Shown here: positions 51,734 through 64,000 of the stretch, in pieces
Layout: each line of letters opens with the position of its first letter
How positions within the stretch are numbered: the first letter of the stretch is position 1
Assembly (NCBI GenBank): GCA_004014935.1
Contig: CP025321.1
Coordinates: forward strand, 1,178,001 to 1,242,000
Reading direction: 5' to 3'
Source of the DNA: Saccharomycopsis malanga
Lineage: Eukaryota; Ascomycota; Saccharomycetes; Ascoideales; Saccharomycopsidaceae
Length of the DNA: 64,000 bases
Translations under genes and position numbers: made by a program
Notes under the pieces: model-generated
Databases searched by the model: none
Seen by the model: the letters and a program-made list of their open reading frames with translations, nothing else
What the model was told of the DNA's origin: nothing

Positions 51734-52825
51734 ATGATGAAATCTTGGAGAAATGTTATCAAAATGCCGTCTCGTTTAATATCTACTGAGCAGACAAAAA
51801 GATGGAATGCAATCAGAACAGCTAAACCGTTCACGGATTTCCTTACAGACAACTATAGCCGCAAGCACAGCTATCTCCGCATATCTATCACTGAGCGGTG
51901 CAATCTCCGGTGTCAGTATTGTATGCCTGAAGAAGGCGTGGAGTTATCTCCGGCAGAGAACCTTTTGACTACGCTGGAGATTGTCAAACTTGCCAAGTTG
52001 TTTGTTTCTCAAGGGGTTCACAAGATAAGGCTTACGGGAGGTGAGCCTACCGTACGTAAGGATGTAGTAGAGATCTTCAAGCAGCTCAATAGCATTGATG
52101 GGTTGAAAGACATCTGTATAACGTCCAATGGTATAGCATTGCACCGCAAGTTGCCGCAGCTAGCTGCTAATGGGTTGACAGGTCTCAATCTCAGCTTGGA
52201 TACACTTGTAGATGGTAAGTACACTTTGCTCACACGTCGGCAGGGCTTGAAGAATGTATTGCGCTCTTTGCAGACCGCCTTGGATTTAAAGATACCTAAG
52301 ATCAAGATCAATTGTGTGGTGATGAACAATTTCAATGAAGACGAAATCCTAGACTTTGTAGAGTTGACCCGAACCCGTCCTATTGAAGTACGGTTTATCG
52401 AATATATGCCATTTGGTGGTAACAAATGGTCTTATAACAAAATGTTCACTTATCAGCAAATCCTAGCCATCATCAGACAGAAGCACGGCTCCAGTTTCTC
52501 CAAAATCAAAGATGCAATCGACGGCGAAACCGCTAAAACATGGCAAGTTGACGGTCATAGAGGAAAAATAGGATTCATCACTTCCATGACAGAAAACTTT
52601 TGCTCCACCTGCACCAGACTTCGGATCACCTGTGATGGCAACTTGAAAGTTTGTCTTTTTGGAAACAATGAAGTCAATCTACGAGACTCCCTCCGATCTG
52701 GCTATTCTGATGACCATATATTGCAAATCATCAGCCAGGCTGTCAAGAATAAAAAGGAAAAACATGCGGGCATAGGCGAACTAGAAAACATGCCCAACAG
52801 ACCAATGATCTTGATCGGTGGCTAG
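51734..52825 (+). CDS. MoaA-type GTP 3',8-cyclase, first step of molybdenum cofactor synthesis
   Basis: This radical-SAM enzyme (MOCS1A, CNX2) acts with MoaC to convert GTP to cyclic pyranopterin monophosphate in mitochondria. The 363-residue product begins with a basic, amphipathic presequence (MMKSWRNVIKMPSRLIST). It has the first cluster motif CNLRCQYC in ERCNLRCQYCMPEEG, LTGGEPTVRKDV, VRFIEYMPFGGNKW, the second cluster motif CSTCTRLRITCDGNLKVC and the C-terminal NRPMILIGG. The terminal Gly-Gly is essential in characterised MoaA/MOCS1A. The protein is closely like the eukaryotic form. A CTG at 51974-51976 occupies the TT-x-EI helix cap. The MoaC coding sequence follows in another frame on the same strand. 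Confidence 0.95.
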   Translation: MMKSWRNVIKMPSRLISTEQTKRWNAIRTAKPFTDFLTDNYSRKHSYLRISITERCNLRCQYCMPEEGVELSPAENLLTTLEIVKLAKLFVSQGVHKIRLTGGEPTVRKDVVEIFKQLNSIDGLKDICITSNGIALHRKLPQLAANGLTGLNLSLDTLVDGKYTLLTRRQGLKNVLRSLQTALDLKIPKIKINCVVMNNFNEDEILDFVELTRTRPIEVRFIEYMPFGGNKWSYNKMFTYQQILAIIRQKHGSSFSKIKDAIDGETAKTWQVDGHRGKIGFITSMTENFCSTCTRLRITCDGNLKVCLFGNNEVNLRDSLRSGYSDDHILQIISQAVKNKKEKHAGIGELENMPNRPMILIGG

Positions 52826-52860
52826 TCTTCAATGAATCCAGAATTACTAACAATTATCAG
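52818..52860 (+). other. Candidate regulated intron joining MoaA to MoaC
   Basis: A perfect branch motif TACTAAC (52845-52851) and acceptor ATCAG (52856-52860) lie just after the MoaA stop. The only nearby phase-compatible GT is inside the last codons, ATCG|GTGGCT. Use of it would remove Gly-Gly-stop and join ATC-G to CA-TCG in the MoaC frame. The donor is weak against the GTAAGT/GTATGT used elsewhere, and 43 nt is slightly shorter than the shortest other intron here (47 nt). Retention gives MoaA with its Gly-Gly end; splicing gives a MoaA-MoaC fusion. Confidence 0.6.
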
Positions 52861-53396
52861 CATCGAAAAAGCACCAATCAAAACGCCATTTTTCAACATC
52901 TACAACATTGTATACTACAAAGCTTTCTCATGTAAACGAAAAGGGAGAAGCCAATATGGTGGATGTTTCTGAAAAATCAATTACCAGTCGAAAAGCCATG
53001 GCAATAGGAAACATTCACTTTTCCAACCCAATTGCTCTTTCCCAAATCCGTGAAAATAGCAATAAAAAAGGTGACGTCTTGTCAATTGCTCGTATTGCCG
53101 GAATCCTCGCTGTCAAACAAACCTCTAACTTGATTCCATTATGCCACAACATTTTTATTCTGAAAATCAATGTTGATTTTCAAGAAATTCAAAACGGTAT
53201 CAAAGCTAGTTGTGTTGTCAAATGCGACGGTAAAACCGGTGTGGAAATGGAAGCCCTCACCGGTGTGACTACCACTCTTTTGACAGTTTACGATATGTGC
53301 AAGGCTGTAGATAAAAAAATGCTCATCACAGGCATCCAGGTGGTCGAGAAACAAGGCGGTAAGTCTGGAGATTACAAGGTTGATGATTTGACATGA
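52861..53396 (+). CDS. MoaC-type cyclic pyranopterin monophosphate synthase, probably the second exon of a MOCS1-like gene
   Basis: MoaC (MOCS1B, CNX3) completes cyclic pyranopterin monophosphate. The frame shows LSHVNEKGEANMVDVSEKS, the catalytic-site region QTSNLIPLCHNI, and GVEMEALTGVTTTLLTVYDM followed by KAVDK; it ends at 53396. There is no ATG in this frame between the upstream stop (52848) and 52956. The ATG at 52956 lies inside the conserved NMVDV motif, so starting there would cut off the first strand. Upstream the frame reads SKKHQSKRHFSTSTT, a plausible linker. Translation as a fusion through the 52818-52860 intron is therefore the best model. Confidence 0.88.
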
Positions 53397-53399
53397 TTC

Positions 53400-53492
53400 G
53401 GTTTTCCCCACTGGGTTTTACCAAGACCCTTTAGACATGGCGCGTATATACGAAACTACCACTTGCTGGGCTTGAAATATAAGATATTATTT
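53400..53492 (+). repeat. F1 3'-end fragment immediately after MoaC
   Basis: TTTTCCCCACTGGGTTTTAC, GGCGCGTATATACGAAACTA, TGCTGGGCTTGAAATATAAG then ATATT. It begins only a few bases after the MoaC stop, so it is probably transcribed in the 3' UTR. Confidence 0.82.
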
Positions 53493-53502
53493 AACAATTT
53501 TA

Positions 53503-54180
53503 TATGTAGTGCCTTGGTGTTGCCATGTGGCCAAGTTGGTTGGGCCATGCGCCACACCAAATAGCGCATAATAGTGCATAATAGTGCAGAAAAACAAGTG
53601 TGGCGTTCCTCACTTTGGGTTTTGGTACTCGATTCGCGCTGTTGACGTTTTGGAGTAACCATCAAACGTTTTATTGAATTAAATCAGTCCTCTCCAGAAC
53701 ATTTTGTTTCAAAAGACATAGCTCAACATTCTAATTTTTTTTGCTATACTATAGTGCTATTTATAATATTAAAAATCAGATTTTCGAATAAATATTCGAT
53801 ATAATGAAAAATTACCAATTTTGGCAAAACGTTTATTCTTTCAAGTCATATTCTAGAGCCTTTACAGCAAGCCAAACCATAAATAAAATATATTTCTATA
53901 CTTTCCAGATCCTAAAGTTTCATATAATGTACTTTGTTTATAAATTTGGCTTTATATAATATTTTACAACGAGCAAGTATCATTTTGTAAAAAAATAAAA
54001 TATAATTGGTGAGGAAACATGTTTTTCACCTCTCAGAAACACTTCCTTTAATTCTTGATGTTACTCCATGGTTTTTTATTGCTTTTAGTTCTATTTATGC
54101 TTTCTTCAGGATTTGAGTGTGCTTTTATTCCAAAGAAACGAGTATCTCAAGAGCTACAATAACATATTATTTATTATAGG
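53503..54180 (+). repeat. F2 repeat copy C, longest copy
   Basis: Starts TATATGTAGTGCCTTGGTG; head GTGGCCAAGTTGGTTGGGCC, ATAATAGTGCAG, GTGTGGCGTTCCTCACTTTG and GTACTCGATTCGCGCTGTTG. The body runs through AAACGTTTTATTG, CTAGAGCCTTTACAGCAAGC, TCATTTTGTAAAAA and CTTCAGGATTTGAGTGTGC. It ends at TCTCAAGAGCTACAATAAC and about TATTTATTATAGG. No open frame is present. Confidence 0.85.
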
Positions 54181-55165
54181 TTCCCAGAGGACCTTATATT
54201 CGATACTAATCATTATATAATGCTAAACTATCATATTGCAACTTCCACTATACTATGTATATTTTATGGTGCTCGGTAAAGCGTAATGTGCTTATTAATA
54301 AGCTTTATACCTCTGCTTTGGGGAGTCCGTTTTTTTAAAACCTTTTATTCTTATTCAAGTAAAATATTCAAATAGTTTGATGTTACTTTGACTTTAGGTT
54401 TTTGTTCTTTCGCTGTTCTAGTTTGTTATTTGCTTTATTACATTCTTATGGGGGTTATATATTGACTGCAAACTGGTGATAAACTTTGGCTGTTTTTTTG
54501 TCAAATATAAGGCAATATTAAGTTTATTATTAATATTTCGCTTAGTTGAAAGCATGTAATTTTGTGAAAACAAGATGTTGAGTTAGGATAAAAAAAGACT
54601 GTAATGTAAAACTCCTACTAGCTACAACTGGCAGTAACATAACTCCTGCCAAGTACAAAGGACTTTCGTAAAAGTTTATGCAAAAATAATCAAGTTTCGC
54701 TTTAGGAATGGGTTTTATTTCATAGATGTTTGAATAATTAAAGAGTATTTTGTTGTTTATTCGTTTTATTTAAATGAATAATTTTATATAATTCTTGATA
54801 TTAGCCAGCTGCTATTTCAAATATTTGAAATTACCATAATTCAGTTTTTAAACAAAAGCTTTACACTTACACCAGTCCCCTAAAAGTAATCTAGCTGTTG
54901 CAAGATATGGACAATATGTAGAGGCCTGAAGATATAGTATAAAGTAAAGGGCATAGTTTGTCCAAATTTACATTTAGTATCTTCTCGCTCTGAATTTCAT
55001 AAAAAACTACCAATAATAGAGTACTTTGATTATTTATTTCAAATAACACGTTTACAATCTACAACAGAAAAGCATCATAAATGAAGCAAATAAGAGCAGT
55101 TATTTGATACTGAATTCTTTAGAAATCAAACAAGAGCAATAATTCATTTCTAAATTCATTGCCGG

Positions 55166-55923
55166 TCAACAATTATTCTGGAGATAATCTACAATCTCAT
55201 CAAGACTTAAACAATTAGTATAGAGCCCCATATGTCTTCCAACATTTCAATACTTACTTGTCAATAACATAATGTACTTGGGGAAGCTGTATAAGATGCT
55301 GATTAGCTTCAGATGTGATGAGAATGGTGGAAAACCCTGCGCTGTGGCCTGCCATCATGTCGTCAATGGAATCGCCTACCATTATCAAGTTTTCTGGAGC
55401 CATGTCCCACACAGCAGCAACTGTTTTTAACGGTACAGGCGACGGTTTGGTCGGAATGAAATCTCGGGTGATAATAGGCTTATTCAACTTTATGTCAGGC
55501 ACAAAGTTTTTCAACATGTGGTTTACAGGGTCCTATATTATGTCAATACATTGTCTTTTTTTTGTCTTTTTTTACACACATCTGACAGCTACTTACAATA
55601 TAATTTCTAGTACAAATGGTCTTGTTAATATTATGCTGTTCTAGATAGGTTAAAAGTTGAGCCAACCCTTTGCGAGGCTTCATTTGATGCATTGCTTTAA
55701 GCTCAATGTCTTCAATAGCACGCCGTGCATTATCACGGTCAGATTCATCAGGAATTGAAACAATATGGGCAAGAATATCAGTAGAACTGTCAATACCCAA
55801 CACACTTCTCATTTCCCCAAACATCCAGTTCTGAGGCTCTGTAAGAGTGCCATCCATATCAAAAACAATTCCTCGGATCGGCGAGATGCGCCTCGACGCC
55901 TTTCGCAACGATTTCGTCGACAT
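55166..55923 (-). CDS. HAD-superfamily hydrolase (YOR131C-like), three exons
   Basis: This is a small haloacid-dehalogenase-fold phosphatase of unknown substrate. Exon 1 (55597-55923) has the nucleophile motif GIVFDMDGTLTEP. Exon 2 (55258-55532) carries KPSPVPL (lysine motif) and the acidic motif LIMVGDSIDDMMAGHSAGF. Exon 3 (55166-55205) ends NLDEIVDYLQNNC. The introns are 55533-55596 (64 nt, GTAAGT donor, weak TATTGAC branch) and 55206-55257 (52 nt, GTAAGT donor, TACTAAT branch, TTTAAG acceptor). Both joins keep frame, giving 213 residues, about the size of yeast Yor131c (218). Without splicing the protein would lose its second half. Confidence 0.9.
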
Positions 55924-56069
55924 TTTCTTACTGAACCGTGCTCACTGAAGAACTTATAAAGACCAATATGGACACTGATCAGATTATCATCATATAGATG
56001 CCATGCACCTTCTGCAGCATCTCGTGCATTGACTTGCGCACCACTGTGCATGGGCGGGTAAACCAGCTT

Positions 56070-56266
56070 TAGTTAAGGGACTTTATTAAAAACCCCAGCG
56101 AAGAAACCTCATAAATGTCCTATTTATTATAATCGGCTTATCCAATTGGTAAGAAAGTAAACGCTAGTCTTTGGTGTAGGTCGTGTTTCAGATATTTGCA
56201 CTTGGCTATTCTGTCAGGATTTTTTCTCTATTCCGAAAGTACTAGTCGCTGAATTATCCTGTCCAG
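56070..56266 (-). repeat. F1 repeat missing its 3' terminus
   Basis: From AAGGGACTTTATTAAAAACC through CAATTGGTAAGAAAGTAAAC, TTTCAGATATTTGCACTTGG and TTTTTTCTCTATTCCGAAAG to the degraded head TCGCTGAATTATCCTG. Confidence 0.7.
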
Positions 56267-56990
56267 CGGCTTGATAATAAATTGTAGAATAAGACAAAAG
56301 ATTGTGTATGTAGTAGCCTTTTTCAAATAGGAGAGCAAATCTTCAGCTATCGTAGTGTCTTGACCAAGTTCAGGACCATGTCTGAGTTTATGTTGTTGTC
56401 GCTCATTCGTCCATTTTCTGAATGCGTAGGTGATAATTTTAAGGATGTTCATCTCCACAGTCCTGGCATTCTAATAAGTCAGAATTCAACGTTTTATAAT
56501 CCTTGGCAACACCATGTTTATTCTACTGGCAAGTTTTCTATTGATTGTCGTAACTTGCTTTAATTATTTTACAATTTGTGAGATAAAAATTATTTTTAAA
56601 GAGAAACTTGGGTTATTTTGGCATGACTTTTTATTAGGGTCCTTTGTAGCTGGTACAAGTTGGGTTACTGCCTTTTGTAGCTAGTAGGATTTTCATATTA
56701 CTGTTTTTTTTCATTTTAACCTATCTTATTTTCGCAAGTTTACACGCTCCCAGCTAAAAGGATTCGAATTAACAATCAACTACTCTTTACTTATTCAACA
56801 ACTAGTGAAATAAAAATTATTTTTAAAGAGAAATTTGGGTTATTTTTGCATGACTTTTTATTAGAGTTTGTAGCTGGCAGGATTTTGTAATACCTTTTAT
56901 TTTAACTTGATATCTTGTTAAATTAGTTTACTTGCTCGACTTGAAGTTTTGCAATTACAAAATTTTTAGATTTAATCACATCACTCTTAC

Positions 56991-57248
56991 AATGATAATG
57001 ATAATGATAATGATAATGATAATGATAATGATAATGATAATGATAATGATAATGATAATGATAATGATAATGATAATGATAATGATAATGATAATGATAA
57101 TGATAATGATAATGATAATGATAATGATAATGATAATGATAATGATAATGATAATGATAATGATAATGATAATGATAATGATAATGATAATGATAATGAT
57201 AATGATAATGATAATGATAATGATAATGATAATGATAATGATAATGAT
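56991..57248. repeat. (TGATAA)n hexanucleotide array, about 43 units
   Basis: An uninterrupted array of the six-base unit ATGATA (258 bp) lies immediately before a decayed F1 3' end (TATCATATAATTCAAGAGCA). The perfection of the array implies recent expansion. Confidence 0.98.
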
Positions 57249-57644
57249 ACTTATATCATATAATTCAAGAGCAGTACATATTTCCCCCACTATTGAAAAA
57301 AAATAAAACCAATTACGAAACAAAATGTGTTTTATAAAAAAACCCAGAAAAACATAAAGATGGAATAAATAACCAGACTAGCCAGACATTTTCTCTTCTG
57401 CGAAAGCCCAGTTAAAGGCGACAAAATTTATAGGTATTTTCCAAATTCTGACAACTTTATACTTCAACTACACCATGGCCACCAGAAACTTGTGAAACCA
57501 GGCAACCAACACCAATTACATCTAGTCGATCAAATCAAACGACTTTTATCAATACAACCTTTGGGTTGTTTCCTATGCTTACAGAATTTCTGATTCGAAA
57601 AAATTAACATTTATGCCACAGGAGAATTCAGAAATAAGGAAATA

Positions 57645-57830
57645 GTACTCTCGAAAAAGAAAAAAAAAAAGCTGGCAAGATAATTTAGCAGACAGTTTGG
57701 AGAAGAGAAAAAGACCAGGCAAGATAATTTAGCAGATAGTTCAGGCCAAAGGGCGAGTCGATTATGACCAACAGGTTATTATTATGGTTCCCTCACTGAG
57801 TTTTACCAAATCAGAAACTGGAGCAGCGAA
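57645..57830 (+). repeat. F1 repeat, decayed, with duplicated head piece
   Basis: Two pieces GGCAAGATAATTTAGCAGA (at about 57674 and 57718) follow CTCGAAAAAGAAAA and GGAGAAGAGAAAAAGACC head remnants, then TCACTGAGTTTTACC. The 3' terminus is absent. Confidence 0.55.
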
Positions 57831-58089
57831 AAAACAAAAAACAAAAATCAAAGTAACATTAAACCATTTGCAACAATAACTTATAAGGATCAAAAAGTTT
57901 TTTTAAAACGGCCTCCCTTGAACCAACATATAAAGCTTGTTAATCAGCATGTTACGTTTTGCCGAGCCTGATAAAATATTCAATATAGAGAGAAGGTTAA
58001 AATATGCTCGTTTAACAATATTTAATGATATTTATCCAACATAATTGCCTCAAAGAACCTTTAATAAACCATACCTTTTTTAGTTGTTG

Positions 58090-58735
58090 AGATAGATGTT
58101 TCCAAGGTGCAATATTTCATTTAGTCTTGACTAAAGCATGATAAAAACCCTAAAGGTAAACAAAATCTATGGAATATCATCAAGGATCACTTCCTGAGGA
58201 ATGAAAAACAGATATTTGACAATTTATGTGTTTCTTTCAACAAATGATACTTTGTCACTATTAAATAATTTTCAACAGCCAAATATCAAAACAACGTATA
58301 TTGTACAAAACTATAAATTGTAGAAAGTATAGAAATATAATTTTTGTATGGTTCGGCTTGCTGTTAAGACTCTAGAATATGGTTTAACAAAATCAACTTT
58401 TTTTCAAAATTGGAAATTTTCCGTTATATCAAATATTTGTTCGAAACCTTGAGATTGTTTATTATAAATAGTACTATAATAAAGCAGACAATTTTAAAAC
58501 ACTGGTGTACGTTTTTTACATCAAAAGAACCTGGATAGCATAGATTTAACTCAATAAAACGTTTGATGATTATTTTAAAACGTCAACAGCGCGAATCGAG
58601 TACCAAAACCCAAAGTGAGGAACGCCACACTTCATTTTCTGCACTATTATGCACTATTCTGCACTATTTTGTGTGGCGCATGGCCTAACCAGCTTGGCCA
58701 CCTGGAAAAAGTAAGGCGTTGCATTTGGGCATATT
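58090..58735 (-). repeat. F2 repeat copy D, near full length
   Basis: Reverse-strand head GTGGCCAAGCTGGTTAGGCC, AATAGTGCAGAATAGTGC, GTGTGGCGTTCCTCACTTTG, GTACTCGATTCGCGCTGTTG. The body matches copy C through AACCATACAAAAATTATAT, TAGAAAGTATAG (plus strand) and the ATTCCTCAGGAAGTGATCC area. Confidence 0.83.
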
Positions 58736-58736
58736 A

Positions 58737-58902
58737 ATAATATCTTATATTTCAAGCCCAGTAAATATCAGTTTTGTATATACACCCTAAAGGGAGTTTT
58801 TAGAGCTAACAAAGTCCAATAATGTCTAACAATATCCAATAATGTCCTGTTTATTATAATGTTTTCCGAGAGTACTATCTACTACATTATCGTACCAGGT
58901 CC
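58737..58902 (-). repeat. F1 repeat adjoining F2 copy D
   Basis: AATATCTTATATTTCAAGCC, CAGTTTTGTATATACACCC, AAGTCCAATAATGTC (with a short local duplication), then TTTTCCGAGAGTACTATC and TTATCGTACCAGGTCC. It lies directly against the F2 head. Confidence 0.78.
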
Positions 58903-59177
58903 TTTTGTCCTTGTAAAGCTACTGTGTGGATAACAAGCTATGTCTTATATAGTGTGTGCTGACAAAGGCAGAATGGAAGTTTTTGTAGAATATGAATATT
59001 GAAGATTATAGGAAAATAGCAAAGGACATGAACTGAAATTCCGATCTAAGATTTGTTAGACCACAAGCATTGTGTGATACGCATTGAATAGTTGATATAG
59101 GCAAAAAATAGTTGAGGTGAGCATTAAATAAAATAGAAATGGTAATAAATAAAATTTGCAGTAAATAAACTAAACCA

Positions 59178-59466
59178 CAGGGCCATTTGGCTCTTGGAGA
59201 AGAGAAAAACAAGACCTAATAGGAACGGGTTCGATTCCCAAGACGACACTTTTACTCGCTGCTTTTTACGATGCTGAACGTGATTTCACAGGCAAGTGCA
59301 ACTGTCTGAAAGATGGCCTAGAAGAAAGTCTACTTACTTTTCAATTGAGTGACAGAATTATAGAGTTTTTTGGGTTTTCCCCACTGGGTTTTACCAAGTC
59401 CCCTTAGACATAGCGCGTATATACGAAACTGATATGTACTGGGCTTGAAATATAAGATTATAAAAT
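59178..59466 (+). repeat. F1 repeat, near full length reference copy
   Basis: CAGGGCCATTTGGCTCTTGG (head, A box shortened), AAGACCTAATAGGAACGGG, a perfect B-box-like GGTTCGATTCCC, TTTTACTCGCTGCTTTTTAC, GCAAGTGCAACTGTCTG, GTTTTACCAAGTCCCC and AGCGCGTATATACGAAACTG. It ends TACTGGGCTTGAAATATAAG followed by a trinucleotide array. This copy shows the tRNA-like 5' end and tailed 3' end together. Confidence 0.88.
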
Positions 59467-59690
<224 letters not shown>

Positions 59691-59775
59691 GGAGTACTAT
59701 CTGCTAAATTATAATTCCAGGTCTTTTTTCTCTTCTATGAGAGCACTGACCACTGAGCCAAATGGCCCAGTGGTA
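59691..59775 (-). repeat. F1 head fragment after the AAT array
   Basis: GGTCTTTTTTCTCTTCTATG, AGAGCACTGACCACTGAGCC, AAATGGCCCAGTGG: the complement of a well-preserved A-box-like F1 head. The body and 3' end are missing. Confidence 0.8.
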
Positions 59776-59907
59776 TCAATCTAACCACTATATCCCATTA
59801 GCTAATCAATTACTAAGCAAAGGAATACCAATAGTCCAATGAGAAGAGGAGATAAACGACGAACAAGTTTTTAGTTTTATTTATTAACTTGGCAATTGCA
59901 TTGAGCT

Positions 59908-64000
<4,093 letters not shown>

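Larger units (their letters stand above)
53397..55165. other. Spacer between MoaC and the HAD gene
   Basis: Contains an F1 end, a near full-length F2 copy, and from 54181 to 55165 very AT-rich sequence with no gene or recognisable element. Confidence 0.55.

Noticed and set aside
52214-52220. GGTAAGTAC inside MoaA as the donor for the MoaC acceptor
   Set aside because: It has a good donor sequence, but using it would delete the second iron-sulfur motif and most of the enzyme; the 52818 donor keeps both domains and phase.
56932-57323. Met-Ile and poly-Ile open frames on both strands
   Set aside because: They are produced by the (TGATAA)n array and have no other content.
59220-59245. F1 and F2 heads as functional tRNA genes
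   Set aside because: Acceptor and anticodon stems do not form a full cloverleaf; only the box motifs are kept.
59178-59466. F1 as solo LTRs of a Ty-like element
   Set aside because: No TG...CA ends, a tRNA-like 5' head, simple-repeat tails and frequent 5' truncation fit a SINE better; no LTR-element coding region is seen in the window.

Overview
This window is nuclear DNA of a budding yeast (Saccharomycotina). The genes are dense and mostly short-introned. The introns have GTAAGT or GTATGT donors and TACTAAC-type branch points that usually sit only a few bases from the AG acceptor. The spacers are AT-rich and full of repeats. CTG codons are nearly absent from conserved genes. Where CTG falls at alignable positions it usually faces serine in homologues recalled from memory (RRP5, GCN2 twice, MoaA), which suggests a CUG-Ser clade species. 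The exception is a cytochrome-c-peroxidase-like gene with CTG at family leucine positions. A CIA30 gene implies respiratory complex I, which argues against Saccharomycetaceae.

Layout, left to right: 3' part of RRP5; ATE1, PRD1 and SME1 on the minus strand; tRNA-Asn; an inositol-type sugar transporter; a peroxidase with a long unknown N-terminus; MUS81; RPB7; MRPL23 (spliced); RPB2 (10-nt first exon); MRP20; an HVA22/DP1-family membrane protein; CIA30; RRP6 (one +1 frameshift in an A run); RPS4; ISN1 (four exons, one of 14 nt); PNS1; HFI1/ADA1; a FAA1/FAA4-type acyl-CoA synthetase; COA6; a MoaA/MoaC pair for molybdenum cofactor; a HAD-family hydrolase (three exons); and the 5' three quarters of GCN2, which runs off the end of the window.

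The spacers carry two dispersed families with tRNA-like heads. Family F1 (about 300 bp) has Pol III A- and B-box-like motifs, a unique body, a constant 3' end and an ATT-rich tail; many copies hold only the 3' part, as expected of SINEs. Family F2 (about 650 bp) has a head resembling tRNA-Asn. There is also a decayed group II intron reverse transcriptase of mitochondrial character, and long (TGATAA)n and (AAT)n arrays.

The most interesting locus is 51734-53396. The MoaA gene ends in Gly-Gly-stop. A phase-matched, weak-donor 43-nt intron would remove exactly that Gly-Gly-stop and fuse MoaA to a MoaC exon that has no suitable start of its own. This is the architecture of animal MOCS1, here in a budding yeast, a group where molybdenum cofactor genes are rare. 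Identifications rest on reading the sequence and remembered family motifs; no search was run.
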